From positions 124,001 to 188,000 of the forward strand of contig QZKR01000152.1 of assembly GCA_003598065.1 (NCBI GenBank): a DNA stretch of 64,000 nucleotides, in the 5' to 3' direction. Of this stretch, positions 27,900-36,974 are shown one piece after another (positions within the stretch are counted from its first letter, which is position 1; the number at the start of each line of letters is the position of its first letter). This DNA is from Myxococcales bacterium. GTDB lineage: Bacteria > Myxococcota_A > SURF-8. The position numbers and the translations under genes were made by a program. The notes under the pieces are model-generated. The model did not search any database. It was not told where the DNA came from and worked only from the letters and a program-made list of their open reading frames with translations.

Positions 27900-28340
27900 A
27901 GAGGTCGCCATGGCTCCGATTTACGATCTGCTGCCGAAAATCACCGGCCCCACCGGACGCACCGAAGGCGTTTATACGACGATCGACGAGCCGGTCCTGC
28001 CCGGCCCGCCGCAGTCGCTCGTGAGCGTCGTCGTCGCCGATGCCATGCAATTGCCGCCGGGCGGCGCGGACTGCCCCTGCGAGCTGTGCGTCGTGGACGC
28101 GGCGAACCCGCTTATGGTTAAAGAAGTCTTCTCCAACTGGTCCTCGATCGACGTCAACACGCTGGTGGACTGCGTGCGACGCTACGGCGCCCCCGTTTCG
28201 GCCGGCGACATCGCCCATATCGGCCCGACCGGCAGCGCCTACAACCTGCTTTGCGACAGCGTGAAGGCGCTGGGCGGCGTGGCCCGCATCGTCGCCAAGA
28301 CGCCCGGGCATTACGCCACCTTCGCCGAGGCCCAGGCCGT
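27864..28340 (+). repeat. Direct repeat, first copy (5' part of beta-helix gene and leader)
   Basis: Begins 46 bases before the ATG of the first beta-helix gene and runs through about 430 bases of coding sequence. Large blocks are identical to 30360-30822, including the leader TTAAAGAGGTCGCC and the codons for APIYDLLPKI and GPTGSAYNLLCDSVKALGG; the variable blocks are shorter. Confidence 0.8.
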
Positions 28341-30135
28341 CTGCCAGCCGGGGGACGTGATCGTCGCCTATCCAGGTGTTTATGAAGAGTACATCTTCGA
28401 CCTTCGCCATTCCCTGTTCTGCATCGGCTCCGTGAGCGTCTATGGGCTTTCGATCGCCGCCGACGCCGGCGATATCGAAATCGTCGGGCTCGCGACGCAT
28501 TCCTTCGGCGCCGCAGCCATCTCCATCCCCCCAGCCCACACTGGCCAGGCGACCTTCTCGCGCTGCCTGCTGACCACCGACAATACGGGCTGGTCCCCCC
28601 TGGATAACTCCGTCCTCCGCAACGAAGGCGACGGCCGGATCAACCTGATCGACTGCCAGTTGCTGCTCGTCGCCGGGACAAATCAGCCGGCCGTCGGCCT
28701 GCATCAATTGGGCGACGGCGGCGTCATCATGCAAGGCGGTTCGCTCCTCGTTACCCAGGATGACGACCAGGATACGGCGGCCGCAAAATGCGACTCCGAT
28801 GGAGGCGGATCGATTACGATGATGGGCGTGTTCATCGACGTCGAGGTGCAGCACAACGCCTATACGCATACGGCGCGCGGCGTCTGGCGCCTCGCCGGCG
28901 ACGACACGCTGGTCACGAATTGCTGCATCCTCGTCCGGAATTTCGTCGCCGACGGCGGTGCGATGTACGGCCTTGACTCGGGCGAGGAAGGCCCGGGAGA
29001 AATCAAATCGCGCGCCAATTGGATGGAGATAACCGGCTACACAATCGGCGGCAAGCTCCATGTGGAGACCACGCGCATCGATCTGTCGCAGGAGGGCGCG
29101 CTCGACTCCTCCATCCAAATGAGCATTGGCGCGGGGAGCCTGAACGCCGCTTTAGCCAAGCTGCCGCCGGTCATCAGCGGCACGGTGCGCATCGAGATGA
29201 ACGGCACGCGCCAGACCGGCGGCTGCGTCGTCACGGAAAACGTGGTCCTGCGGAAACTCGTCGTGCGCCCGGAAAACCTCACCCTGACCTACGCGACCGG
29301 CGTCGCCCGCGCCGACGCCGTCTCCGACGTCCTCACCAACGCCGACGACTCCGGCCTCAACTCCGATTTCGTGACGGTCGCCGAGGGCGCGCTCGGCTGG
29401 GCCGCCGGAAACTGGGAGGCCTGCTATCTCTTCTGCGTCGCCGGGCCGAACGCCGGCAAGGCGATGGTGCTGTCGGCCGGAATCACGGCCTCCGACAAGA
29501 ACGGCGCGGCCGGCTCGGGATACTGGAAGATTCCTTTCGCGGCCACGGGCACGCCGTTCACGACGGCCTCCAAGTTCGTGCTCTTCGCCAACGTCATCGC
29601 CCCCGCGGCGGGAGTCGCCCTGACGATCGAGGGCGATTCGAACTGCGTCCTGCGCGGCATCCTCGCGATGCGCCGCGTCGATATTCTCGGGACGTCGCTG
29701 GTCAAGGTCCCGTATTGCGGATTCAACACCTCCGCCGAGATGGCGCTGTTCATGGGCAGCCGCGCCGAAATCAACGACGAGCTCGCCGTCGCCTACATCG
29801 GCGTGCGCTCCGGGTCCGTCCTCGGTCTGGGAATGAACGGCATCGCCAACGCCTACTTCACGAACGTTTATTTCGCGGGCTGCTTGATCGGCCTGCTGCT
29901 CGGGCAGGACGGCTCGCCCTGCTCGGCGAATATCACCATCGTCAGCGGAAAGTGGGAAGGCAACACGGGCGGCGCGGTGCAGAATTACGGCGGCCGGGCC
30001 TACATCCAGGCGGCGACCTGCGCCGGCGCGAACAACCTCGAAAGCAACTTCCAAGGCGAAATCAAGATATCGGCCGCCGCCGCCGCCGTTTTCAATCAGG
30101 TGCCGCTCAACGGCGGCCTGATCCACACCTACTAG
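27910..30135 (+). CDS. Beta-helix tail protein 1, likely receptor-binding
   Basis: 741 residues. A conserved N-terminal 145-residue module (MAPIYDLLPKITGPTGRTEGVYTTI ... GPTGSAYNLLCDSVKALGG) leads into right-handed beta-helix-like turns (many VxGxxxI/VxxCxL repeats, for example FCIGSVSVYGLSIAADAGDIEIVG and TNCCILVRNFVADGG). Fibre or spike proteins of this build bind cell-surface polysaccharides. The C-terminus ends in NGGLIHTY without the shared end domain of its paralogue. It lies between spike and gp25, not at the usual fibre position. Frame and codon use are normal. Confidence 0.75.
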   Translation: MAPIYDLLPKITGPTGRTEGVYTTIDEPVLPGPPQSLVSVVVADAMQLPPGGADCPCELCVVDAANPLMVKEVFSNWSSIDVNTLVDCVRRYGAPVSAGDIAHIGPTGSAYNLLCDSVKALGGVARIVAKTPGHYATFAEAQAVCQPGDVIVAYPGVYEEYIFDLRHSLFCIGSVSVYGLSIAADAGDIEIVGLATHSFGAAAISIPPAHTGQATFSRCLLTTDNTGWSPLDNSVLRNEGDGRINLIDCQLLLVAGTNQPAVGLHQLGDGGVIMQGGSLLVTQDDDQDTAAAKCDSDGGGSITMMGVFIDVEVQHNAYTHTARGVWRLAGDDTLVTNCCILVRNFVADGGAMYGLDSGEEGPGEIKSRANWMEITGYTIGGKLHVETTRIDLSQEGALDSSIQMSIGAGSLNAALAKLPPVISGTVRIEMNGTRQTGGCVVTENVVLRKLVVRPENLTLTYATGVARADAVSDVLTNADDSGLNSDFVTVAEGALGWAAGNWEACYLFCVAGPNAGKAMVLSAGITASDKNGAAGSGYWKIPFAATGTPFTTASKFVLFANVIAPAAGVALTIEGDSNCVLRGILAMRRVDILGTSLVKVPYCGFNTSAEMALFMGSRAEINDELAVAYIGVRSGSVLGLGMNGIANAYFTNVYFAGCLIGLLLGQDGSPCSANITIVSGKWEGNTGGAVQNYGGRAYIQAATCAGANNLESNFQGEIKISAAAAAVFNQVPLNGGLIHTY

Positions 30136-30405
30136 GAGAGGGGGACCTCTCGGCACACACGGCCTCGGCGCGGCGCCCGGATTCACGGCAATTCCGCCGA
30201 CTCCGGAGACAGCCGGCCCGACCCTGGAAGAACTGTTCGGCTTCCCGATACTCAGAAGTGGAATAAGCATTTGTCGATTTGAAGCCGCTAAGTTGGCCTG
30301 GAATTAGCGTCTCGACATCCAAGGTTTAATCGTCGGAGCTTGCCTTGAAGCTTCCGGACATCGACATCCCTTGTCCGTTCGCGGACGCCGCTTAAAGAGG
30401 TCGCC
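30136..30405 (+). other. Spacer with degenerate coding remnants between the two beta-helix genes
   Basis: 270 bases with no complete gene. One frame reads a Pro-rich segment (PGFTAIPPTPETAGPTLEELFG) with no start codon and stops at 30307, and the end (30360-30405) repeats the leader of the first copy including ADAA and the stop codon. It looks like debris from recombination that duplicated the tail-protein gene. Confidence 0.5.
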
Positions 30406-30822
30406 ATGGCTCCGATTTACGATCTGCTGCCGAAAATCAACCGCACTCTCGGACGCACCGAAGGCGTTTATACGACGATCGACAACGTGGCTTCGGGGGA
30501 CCCGGGCCTTTTCAACGTCACGGTCGCCGACGCCTCGAATCTGCCCGAGGGCGGCTCGGACGGCCCCTGCGAGCTGTGCGTCGTGGACGCGGCGAACCCG
30601 CTGAACGTGAAAGAGGTTTTCTCCAACTGGACAGGGATCAGCGGAAATGTACTGCAAAACTGCGCAAGGCGTTACGGCCAAACCGTCGCCGCCGGCGACA
30701 TCGCCCACGTCGGCCCGACCGGCAGCGCCTACAACCTGCTTTGCGACAGCGTGAAGGCGCTGGGCGGCGTGGCGCGCATCGTCTCCAAGACGCCTGGGCA
30801 TTACGCCACCTTCGCCGAAGCC
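30360..30822 (+). repeat. Direct repeat, second copy (5' part of beta-helix gene and leader)
   Basis: Matches 27864-28340; the distance from repeat start to ATG is 46 bases in both copies. After the repeat, the two genes diverge strongly, as expected if the 5' module is the shared anchor and the 3' module is swapped. Confidence 0.8.
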
Positions 30823-32994
30823 ATCGACGCCATTGCGGCGGACGGCGAGGCGGGCGTCAATGATGTCATCGTCGCCTTTCCAGGCGTCTATTTGGAGCGG
30901 CTGACCAATCTGCGAAACTCCGTCGTCTGCATGGGGAACGTCACCGCGCAGGGAATCGATTTTGCAGACCCATCCGTAACGACGGGTTTCGACGTCATGA
31001 TCGACAATCTCGAACTCTCGACGAGCCTGGGCGGCGGGGCGGAAGACTATGCCATAACGACGACTACCGCCGACCAGTATGCGTGCCAAATTCGCCTGCG
31101 ACGTTGCCTGATATCGGGCGGCGGCGGCGCGATAGAGAGCGCGATCCTGCACCGGGGCGGATTTCTTGCGATCGACTCGGAGTGCGGCGTCGCCAATGGC
31201 GCCCCCTCGCCGGCCGGGCCGTCCATGGCCATCCGCCTGGACGGATCGGTGGGCTACCCGCACCTGCTCTTGCGCGGCGGCCACATCATCGTCAACCAGT
31301 CTTCCGACGCCGGCGAGGACGCGGCGGCCATCGTCGCCTTCGGTGCGGGCGCGGTGGTCGATGTCGAGAGCGCGCAGTTCTCGGCGATTATCGACGGCGC
31401 TACGGAATTCGGCGCGCGCGTCGCCGGCGTGCTCTGCGGCGACGGCGCGGCCAGTAGCGTGCGCGACGTGCGGCTGCGCGTGCGCACGACGGGCGGCGCG
31501 ACCTTCGGCGCCGACAGCTACGCCTCCGGCATCATCGCGGAGGAAGCCGCCGAGATCCCGAACTTCGACGGCCTGACGGTCGAGATCGACGAGGGCGTAA
31601 CGCTCGCCGACGTCCGCGAGGCGACGATAGAGGCCGACAACGAGGAAATTTCCTCCATCGCGGCCAAACTCCCGGCCGTCGTGCGCCGGCCGGTCCACAT
31701 CCTCCTCAGCGGCGACAAGGACACTCCCAATCTCCATCTCGGCGACGCCGCATTCGCCACGGCCTGCCTCGGTTTGGGGAAAATCGTTCTGGAACCGGCC
31801 GGCGTGGCCTGTTCGGGAATTCTGGCCGTCGTCGAGGCGGGCGCGGCCTGGTTTACGGCCCTCAAAAACGATCTGCCGGGCACGGCCCCCAACGAGTGGG
31901 ACGGCGCGAAGCTGTTCGTCGCCTACGATCCCTACAGCGCCGGCGACATCCTGATCGTTACGTCCGGGGCCATAAGCGCCGACCCCGACGGAACCCCGAA
32001 CGAAGCTGGGACCTGCTGGAAATTCGGCGTCTCGCCGGATTTCACCGGCGGGGCGCTGAATCCGCCGACGAGCGACAGCCGCGTCCTGCTTTCCGCCTGC
32101 GGCCTCGTGGACGGGCAGACGAGGATCGTCGCCGGCGTCGTGGAGATCGGCGCGATCAACGTCTTCGACACCTCGATCGTCGTCGAGCCGGGCGCGGAGC
32201 TGCGCCCGAGAGACGACATGAGCCTATGCTATCCGAGCGGCGCCGCCCCCGCCGCCATCCGGCTGCGCGGCGTGCTGCGCGTGGCCGGCCGCTGGCACAT
32301 GATCGGCCTCAACGGCATCGGCATCCTCCACGAGGGGGGCGAGTTCGTCACCGAAATTGACGACGATTACGAGTGTAACTTTACGGCGATCGCACTCGGC
32401 GCATTCGCCTGTTCGACGTTTTTCGTCGGCGGGTCGGCGTTCTTCATCAATATAACCTGTAGCTTCTGCGGCGAGGCATCCGGGCAGCCGGCCTTCGATT
32501 TTTCCGGCCTGCGCGGCGGGCTGCGCACCTCGGTGCTGATCGGCGCCGGCGACCAGGTCGTCGTGCGCGTGCGCGACAACGCCGCCGTGGATTTCACGGG
32601 CGTTTACGATTTAACGGCCGAGCCGGCCGTGCCGATCGTCCCGACGCTCCTCAACGGCGGCGTCATGATTCCGAGCATATCCGTGCAGTCGCTCGCCTCG
32701 GCGGCGACCATCACCCCCCTGGCCGCGAACGACGTGGTGAGCGTGTCCGCCCTGGCCGAAGCCGCCACCATCGCCGCCCCCAGCGGAACGGCGGAAGACG
32801 GCCACAAGCTGGTCATCCGCATCAAGGACAACGGAACGGCGCGCGCCCTGACCTGGAACGCAGCCTACGTGCTGGCCATCTCCGGCGTCGCCTTGCCGGT
32901 GGCGACAACGGCTGGCAAGTGGCACCATGTCAACTGCATATACAACGCCACGGCGTCCGAATGGCAGGTCGTCGCCATCGAGGTCGAGCCATGA
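30406..32994 (+). CDS. Beta-helix tail protein 2, likely receptor-binding
   Basis: 862 residues, paralogue of the gene at 27910. The first 140 residues are closely similar; the middle is divergent beta-helix (DVESAQFSAIIDGATEFGARVAG, VRDVRLRVRTTGG) and keeps the same domain order, as in the MVLSAGITASDKNG/LIVTSGAISADPDG region. Its last 95 residues (ITPLAANDVVSVSALAEAATIAAPSGTAEDGHKL and RALTWNAAYVLAI then VATTAGKWHHVNCIYNATASEWQVVA) are a C-terminal domain shared by many phage tail proteins, absent from the first copy. The stop overlaps the next ATG (ATGA). The pair probably gives a second host-range specificity. Confidence 0.75.
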   Translation: MAPIYDLLPKINRTLGRTEGVYTTIDNVASGDPGLFNVTVADASNLPEGGSDGPCELCVVDAANPLNVKEVFSNWTGISGNVLQNCARRYGQTVAAGDIAHVGPTGSAYNLLCDSVKALGGVARIVSKTPGHYATFAEAIDAIAADGEAGVNDVIVAFPGVYLERLTNLRNSVVCMGNVTAQGIDFADPSVTTGFDVMIDNLELSTSLGGGAEDYAITTTTADQYACQIRLRRCLISGGGGAIESAILHRGGFLAIDSECGVANGAPSPAGPSMAIRLDGSVGYPHLLLRGGHIIVNQSSDAGEDAAAIVAFGAGAVVDVESAQFSAIIDGATEFGARVAGVLCGDGAASSVRDVRLRVRTTGGATFGADSYASGIIAEEAAEIPNFDGLTVEIDEGVTLADVREATIEADNEEISSIAAKLPAVVRRPVHILLSGDKDTPNLHLGDAAFATACLGLGKIVLEPAGVACSGILAVVEAGAAWFTALKNDLPGTAPNEWDGAKLFVAYDPYSAGDILIVTSGAISADPDGTPNEAGTCWKFGVSPDFTGGALNPPTSDSRVLLSACGLVDGQTRIVAGVVEIGAINVFDTSIVVEPGAELRPRDDMSLCYPSGAAPAAIRLRGVLRVAGRWHMIGLNGIGILHEGGEFVTEIDDDYECNFTAIALGAFACSTFFVGGSAFFINITCSFCGEASGQPAFDFSGLRGGLRTSVLIGAGDQVVVRVRDNAAVDFTGVYDLTAEPAVPIVPTLLNGGVMIPSISVQSLASAATITPLAANDVVSVSALAEAATIAAPSGTAEDGHKLVIRIKDNGTARALTWNAAYVLAISGVALPVATTAGKWHHVNCIYNATASEWQVVAIEVEP

Positions 32995-33110
32995 ACACCC
33001 GGAGCTTGATTTCCGAAGTTCGTCAGTCCAACGGCTGTCTGGCGGCCATAAGGCGGCCGAGAAGCGAACGAGTTTCGATAAACGAATCGGTCGGCGGCGC
33101 GGCCGCCTAG
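32991..33110 (+). CDS. Possible 39-residue protein between beta-helix gene and gp25
   Basis: ATG overlapping the stop of the beta-helix gene opens a frame of 39 codons (MNTRSLISEVRQSNGCLAAIRR ...) ending ten bases before the gp25 ATG. It is basic and has no recognisable domain. Translational coupling would be possible because of the ATGA overlap, but there is no strong ribosome site. It may be a real small peptide or a leftover of a gene end; support is weak. Confidence 0.35.
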   Translation: MNTRSLISEVRQSNGCLAAIRRPRSERVSINESVGGAAA

Positions 33111-33118
33111 GAGTCCCC

Positions 33119-33952
33119 ATGTTCGGTTCCATGCCATACGGCGGCGTGCCGTTCGGCTCGCTGCGAGGCGGCGCTCTCGAGCCGCCGACGCTCGATTTCG
33201 TGTACGCCGCCGCCCAGAACCGCCTCGTGCTGCGGTTCTCGACCGCCCTGCGCGAGGACGATCCCGTCGATCTCGCCGACGCCCTCAACCCCCGCTATTA
33301 CGGCGTCGAGGAAAACGGCGAAAAAACGCTGGAGGTGGTCGAGGCGCGGCTCTGCGAGCGGGAAGACGAAGTGGAGCTGTGGCTCGTGCCGTCGATGAGC
33401 GAGGGCGCGGACATCGATGTCTCCGTCGCCGCCGGCATAAGCACCGGGTCCGGCCAGATGGTGGGCGAGCAAAGCGCCTCCATTGTCGCGCCCGTGCGGA
33501 TGCGCGACCGGGCGCGCGGTCCCAAGCAGATCGACTTCGCCTCGCCGCAGCCGACGGCCGAGCGGTCGCCGGGGGCCATGGCGCCGGACATCGGCACCTA
33601 CCAGACCAGCGGCACGGGCGACTACGCCGTCGAAAGCCGCCGCGCCAACCTGCGCAAGCGCATCTATCGGCAGCTGATCGTCTCGCCGGGGTCGCTGCCG
33701 TCCAGCCCCGATTACGGCATCGGCATCGAGCGCCACCGCGCCCAGGCCGTCACCGACGCGCTGAAGCAGACCATCGCCGGCGACATCCGCCGCGGCCTGC
33801 TGCGCGAGCCGGACATCGCCCAGGTGCGGGTCAAGTTCGAGGAGCAGCGCACCAGGCAGGGGCTGGTGCTGGTCGTCCGCATCGGCGTCACCGCCACCGA
33901 CGGCTTCGCCGACGAATCCGAACACGCCTTCGACTGGGAGGTCCTCCGATGA
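33119..33952 (+). CDS. Baseplate wedge protein, gp25-like
   Basis: 277 residues. The C-terminal half is a gp25/gpW-like domain: LRKRIYRQLIVSPGSLPSSPDYGIGIERH, then ALKQTIAGDIRRGLLREPDIAQVRVKFEE, with the SPDYG motif of baseplate wedges. The N-terminal half (residues 1-140) is an extra beta domain that links to other baseplate parts. The ATG at 33119 is preceded by AGGAG; longer in-frame starts lie inside the previous gene and were rejected. It overlaps the gpJ start by four bases. Confidence 0.82.
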   Translation: MFGSMPYGGVPFGSLRGGALEPPTLDFVYAAAQNRLVLRFSTALREDDPVDLADALNPRYYGVEENGEKTLEVVEARLCEREDEVELWLVPSMSEGADIDVSVAAGISTGSGQMVGEQSASIVAPVRMRDRARGPKQIDFASPQPTAERSPGAMAPDIGTYQTSGTGDYAVESRRANLRKRIYRQLIVSPGSLPSSPDYGIGIERHRAQAVTDALKQTIAGDIRRGLLREPDIAQVRVKFEEQRTRQGLVLVVRIGVTATDGFADESEHAFDWEVLR

Positions 33953-35364
33953 CGATGCCCACCTTCGACGATTTCTTCGACCTCGCCGAGCGCGAGATCG
34001 TGCTCAACAACCCGCAGATCGATCCGGCGGAAATTCGCCGCCCCGGCTCCGACGCCAATCTGGTCGTCACCGCCGCCGCGACGATGGCCGACCAGATCGC
34101 CCAGGAAGCGAAACGGCGCTTCGCGGCGCTGTTCTTCGAAAGCGCCACGGGCGACGATCTGCGGGTGCTGGGCCGCGACCGCTACCGGCTGGCGGCCTAC
34201 GACGCCTCCGCCGCCCGCGGACACCTGACCTTCTACCGCAACGACGAGACGGCCGGCGACGTGGAAATCCCGCCGGGGACGCTCGTCGGCGACGTCGAGG
34301 GCCGGCAGATCCAGCTCACCTCCGGCGTGACGATCACCGGCCTCGTCCCGGTCAACGCGCCGGGCGTGACGCTGCAGACGGGCTCGCTGTCCAACGTCCG
34401 GCTCGGGCAAGCGCGCAAGATCGTCACCCGGCTTAGCGACCCGGCCCTCCGCGTCACCAACGCGGCGGCGCTGGCCGAATTTTCGCGGTCGGCCGGCGGG
34501 GACGCGGGGACCATTCCGGCCGGCTTCCGCGTCCGCGACGCCTACGGCCGCGTCTACCGGACGATGGAATCCCTGAGCTTCGAGAGCGGCCAGGCCGTCG
34601 GATTCGTGCCGCTGGAAATCGAGGCCGGCCACGGCTTCAACGCCCCGGTGGAAGCCGAGACGATCACGACGATGGTCGATGCGCCCTTCGCTTCGGGCTT
34701 CACCGTGGACAACCCCGTGCAGACCGGCGGGGCCTTCTCCGGCGGCGACGACGCCGAGCAGGACGGCGCGTTCGTCGAGCGCTGCCAGAAGTTCTTCGCC
34801 GCCGCGCGGCGCGGCACCCTGCCCGCCATCGACTACGGCGCGAAAAACACCCCCGGCGTCCGCTTCTCGCAGACCTACGAGGAGGAAATGAGCGGCGGCG
34901 TGCCGGCGCGCGCCGTGCGCGTGACCGTCGCCGACGTCAACGGCATCGGCAACGAGGCGCTCTGCGAGGACGTGCGGACGGCGCTGGCGGACTACCGCGC
35001 GGCCGGCATCCCGACTTTCGTCACCGGCGGCGATTTGCAGCCGGTGGACGTCAAATACCGTCTCGGCGCGCTGGCCGGCTGGGACCGGGAAATTCTGCAC
35101 AACGAAGTCGTCAACATGACCCGCGCGACGCTGGCGGAGCTGCCGCCCTCGACGGGAGAGGACCTGCCGACCAACGAGGGCGCGATCCGCATCGCGACCT
35201 TGATCGCCAGGCTCAAGGAGATTCCGGGCTTGTTCGTGCCCAGCGAGGCCGTGACGCTCGTTGTGGTTCCCGGCGACCCGGATTCGGAGACGGATTCCGA
35301 TTACATCCCCCTGCGCGGCAAAAGCGTCCGCGCCGGCGGCGTCGAGATCGACGAGTGGGTCTAA
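33949..35364 (+). CDS. Baseplate J-like protein
   Basis: 471 residues. Features of the gpJ/gp6 family: an N-terminal helix with FFDLAEREIVLNNP, ALFFESATGDDLRVLGRDRYRL, and GTLVGDVEGRQIQLTSGVTI, then GAFSGGDDAEQDGAFVERCQKFFAAARRGTLPAIDYGAKNTPGVR and a C-terminal alpha/beta domain (VEVKYRL-like). Baseplate J proteins link the wedge to the hub and the fibres. ATG overlaps the gp25 stop, so expression is coupled. The next gene is separated by a 261-base gap full of hairpins. Confidence 0.85.
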   Translation: MTMPTFDDFFDLAEREIVLNNPQIDPAEIRRPGSDANLVVTAAATMADQIAQEAKRRFAALFFESATGDDLRVLGRDRYRLAAYDASAARGHLTFYRNDETAGDVEIPPGTLVGDVEGRQIQLTSGVTITGLVPVNAPGVTLQTGSLSNVRLGQARKIVTRLSDPALRVTNAAALAEFSRSAGGDAGTIPAGFRVRDAYGRVYRTMESLSFESGQAVGFVPLEIEAGHGFNAPVEAETITTMVDAPFASGFTVDNPVQTGGAFSGGDDAEQDGAFVERCQKFFAAARRGTLPAIDYGAKNTPGVRFSQTYEEEMSGGVPARAVRVTVADVNGIGNEALCEDVRTALADYRAAGIPTFVTGGDLQPVDVKYRLGALAGWDREILHNEVVNMTRATLAELPPSTGEDLPTNEGAIRIATLIARLKEIPGLFVPSEAVTLVVVPGDPDSETDSDYIPLRGKSVRAGGVEIDEWV

Positions 35365-35398
35365 CACCTTTTGCTGGCATACATAGCAGTAGGCGTAG

Positions 35399-35420
35399 GA
35401 TGGGTAACTTGTTACCCATC
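35399..35420. repeat. Hairpin repeat GATGGGTAAC/GTTACCCATC
   Basis: Two ten-base arms (35399-35408 and 35411-35420) are perfect inverted repeats around TT. It could be a terminator-like or mobile hairpin; it stands 35 bases after the gpJ stop. Confidence 0.6.
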
Positions 35421-35434
35421 ATGCCTTGTGTTTC

Positions 35435-35464
35435 GTTGGAGCAGGTTTTCCAACCTGCTCCAAC
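35435..35464. repeat. Hairpin repeat, 13-bp perfect stem
   Basis: Arms GTTGGAGCAGGTT (35435-35447) and AACCTGCTCCAAC (35452-35464) with loop TTCC. The same unit recurs with a 12-bp stem at 36876-36903. It belongs to a family of GGAGCA...TGCTCC hairpins. Confidence 0.8.
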
Positions 35465-35474
35465 TCCTGGGGTT

Positions 35475-35544
35475 GTGTGCCATGGCTTGCTTGCAAGCCA
35501 TGCGTCTTCACCCTCTCATGCTTTGCCAGCAAAGCATGGCACAC
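35475..35544. repeat. Compound inverted repeats, two hairpins inside a longer pairing
   Basis: CATGGCTTGC/GCAAGCCATG (35481-35502) and CATGCTTTGC/GCAAAGCATG (35517-35538) are ten-base hairpins. GTGTGCCATG (35475-35484) can also pair with CATGGCACAC (35535-35544), giving an alternative cruciform-like structure. Confidence 0.65.
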
Positions 35545-35579
35545 ACCTCTCCACCTCTCCGCTACGCTCTCAGATGTGT

Positions 35580-35602
35580 GGAGCACGGTGCAACCGCGCT
35601 CC
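35580..35602. repeat. Hairpin repeat, GGAGCA family, imperfect
   Basis: GGAGCACGG and CCGCGCTCC flank TGCAA; one A-C mismatch in an otherwise complete stem. It ends 23 bases before the next tail gene start. Confidence 0.7.
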
Positions 35603-35625
35603 ATCCGGGAGACAGGTTTTAAGCC

Positions 35626-36852
35626 ATGCCTTTCCCCACCAAGGAAGAACTGCTGGCGCTCTGGCGGCGCACGACGCCCAGGCCGATCCTCGACAGCATC
35701 GCCGGAAAGCCGGGCGAGGAGGTGTATTTCGTCCCCGCCGCCGTGATGGCCTACCTCGGCCTCAAGCTCGACTCGGCCCTGCGGCAGCTGTATTTCTCCA
35801 CCGCCCAGGGGCCGTCCTTCGCCCTGGGCGAGCTGACGCTCTATTGGGACGCCGACCTGCCCTGCCGGCTCAGGTTCGAGGCCTTCCAGCTGACCTGGTG
35901 GGGCCTCAAGCACGGCGGCAAGACGCTCGTCCCCTACTTGAACACGAACCCCGAGCCCATCGAGATCGACCCCGGCGCGGTGGAGAAGTCGCTGACCCTC
36001 CCCGTGCGCGCGGCGCGGGCCGGCGCGGACCAGGACGTCTGGGCGAAGTGCCTTACCGTGCCCTTCCATCATGGCGTTCATACGGGCGAGGGGGCGTCGG
36101 TAAGCGAATTCACGATCACGGCCGGCGAGGAGAAATTCACGGCGCGCGATCTCTTCCGCATCGTGCAGGTCTATCCCACCCCCGGCGGGAACCCGATTTC
36201 GCGCCAGATAACGGAGGTGGACGAGGACGGCAATGCGACCGTCCTGGACGCCTTCCCGGCGCTGCCCGGCATCGTCTCCTGGGAAGTGATCGACCTCGCC
36301 GAGGCGGGCCTTTACGGCGAGAACGAGGCCGACATCGTCGGCGGCAACTTCTACAACCTCGACCTGCTCTCGCGCGACCGCTTCGCGCGGCGCAAGTTCG
36401 GCGAATCGGACGAGCTGTTGCGGCTGCGCTCCCGGCAGCTGGCCGACTCGGTGAGCCCGGCGGCGATTACGCGCGCCCTCAAGCGGCTTTTGCAGACCCT
36501 CGCCCCCGGCTACGCCGCCACGTTCAAGGACTGCCTGGGCGATCCGGAGATGGCCGGCTTCGGCAGTCTGACGGCGGACACGACCGAAGGGCTGGCCCCA
36601 AACAAGTACTGGATGTTCGGCCCCGATCCGCGCGCCAACCCGGCGCTGATAATCTCGCGCCAAAACTACCGGGCCTATTTCCGCGTCGTCGTCCCGGCCT
36701 TCGATCCGCCGCCGCCTAGCTGGGAAGACGAAGAGGCCGACCGGGCGCGCGCCTACAAGATCATCGGCGACACCCTCCAGGCGCTCGTCGCCGGCGGCGT
36801 CCGCTGGACCATGCGCCCCGACGTCTGGCCGTCCGGAAGCCAGATCGAGTAA
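35626..36852 (+). CDS. Baseplate/tail-associated protein, unassigned
   Basis: 408 residues. The C-terminal 160 residues carry FGESDELLRLRSRQLADSVSPAAITRALKRLLQTLAPG, a helical region of the kind seen near the end of baseplate wedge proteins, and the protein ends in a Pro-rich segment. Residues 1-200 are beta-rich (YFVPAAVMAYLGLKLDSAL, LTLYWDADLPCRLRFEAFQLTWW). Place after gpJ fits the gpI position in P2-like tails, but I see no clear gpI motif. Hairpin repeat clusters flank both ends. Function: probably a wedge or fibre-attachment part. Confidence 0.55.
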   Translation: MPFPTKEELLALWRRTTPRPILDSIAGKPGEEVYFVPAAVMAYLGLKLDSALRQLYFSTAQGPSFALGELTLYWDADLPCRLRFEAFQLTWWGLKHGGKTLVPYLNTNPEPIEIDPGAVEKSLTLPVRAARAGADQDVWAKCLTVPFHHGVHTGEGASVSEFTITAGEEKFTARDLFRIVQVYPTPGGNPISRQITEVDEDGNATVLDAFPALPGIVSWEVIDLAEAGLYGENEADIVGGNFYNLDLLSRDRFARRKFGESDELLRLRSRQLADSVSPAAITRALKRLLQTLAPGYAATFKDCLGDPEMAGFGSLTADTTEGLAPNKYWMFGPDPRANPALIISRQNYRAYFRVVVPAFDPPPPSWEDEEADRARAYKIIGDTLQALVAGGVRWTMRPDVWPSGSQIE

Positions 36853-36858
36853 CGCTCT

Positions 36859-36903
36859 GTTGGAGCAGGCCTCCGTTGGAGCAGGTTTTCCAACCTGCTC
36901 CAA
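36859..36903. repeat. Hairpin repeat with truncated tandem copy
   Basis: TGTTGGAGCAGGC (from 36859) is a half copy directly before the perfect 12-bp hairpin TTGGAGCAGGTT/AACCTGCTCCAA (36876-36903, loop TTCC), the same unit as at 35435-35464. Confidence 0.75.
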
Positions 36904-36936
36904 GCATTTTGCATTTGTTAAAAGAAGAAAACGTGC

Positions 36937-36959
36937 GGAGCAGGATGCAATCCTGCTCC
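36937..36959. repeat. Hairpin repeat, GGAGCA family
   Basis: GGAGCAGGA and TCCTGCTCC (nine-base perfect stem) flank TGCAA. Compared with the copies at 35580 and 36977 the upper stem bases differ but stay paired. Confidence 0.8.
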
Positions 36960-36974
36960 AACCAAGAAAAACGC

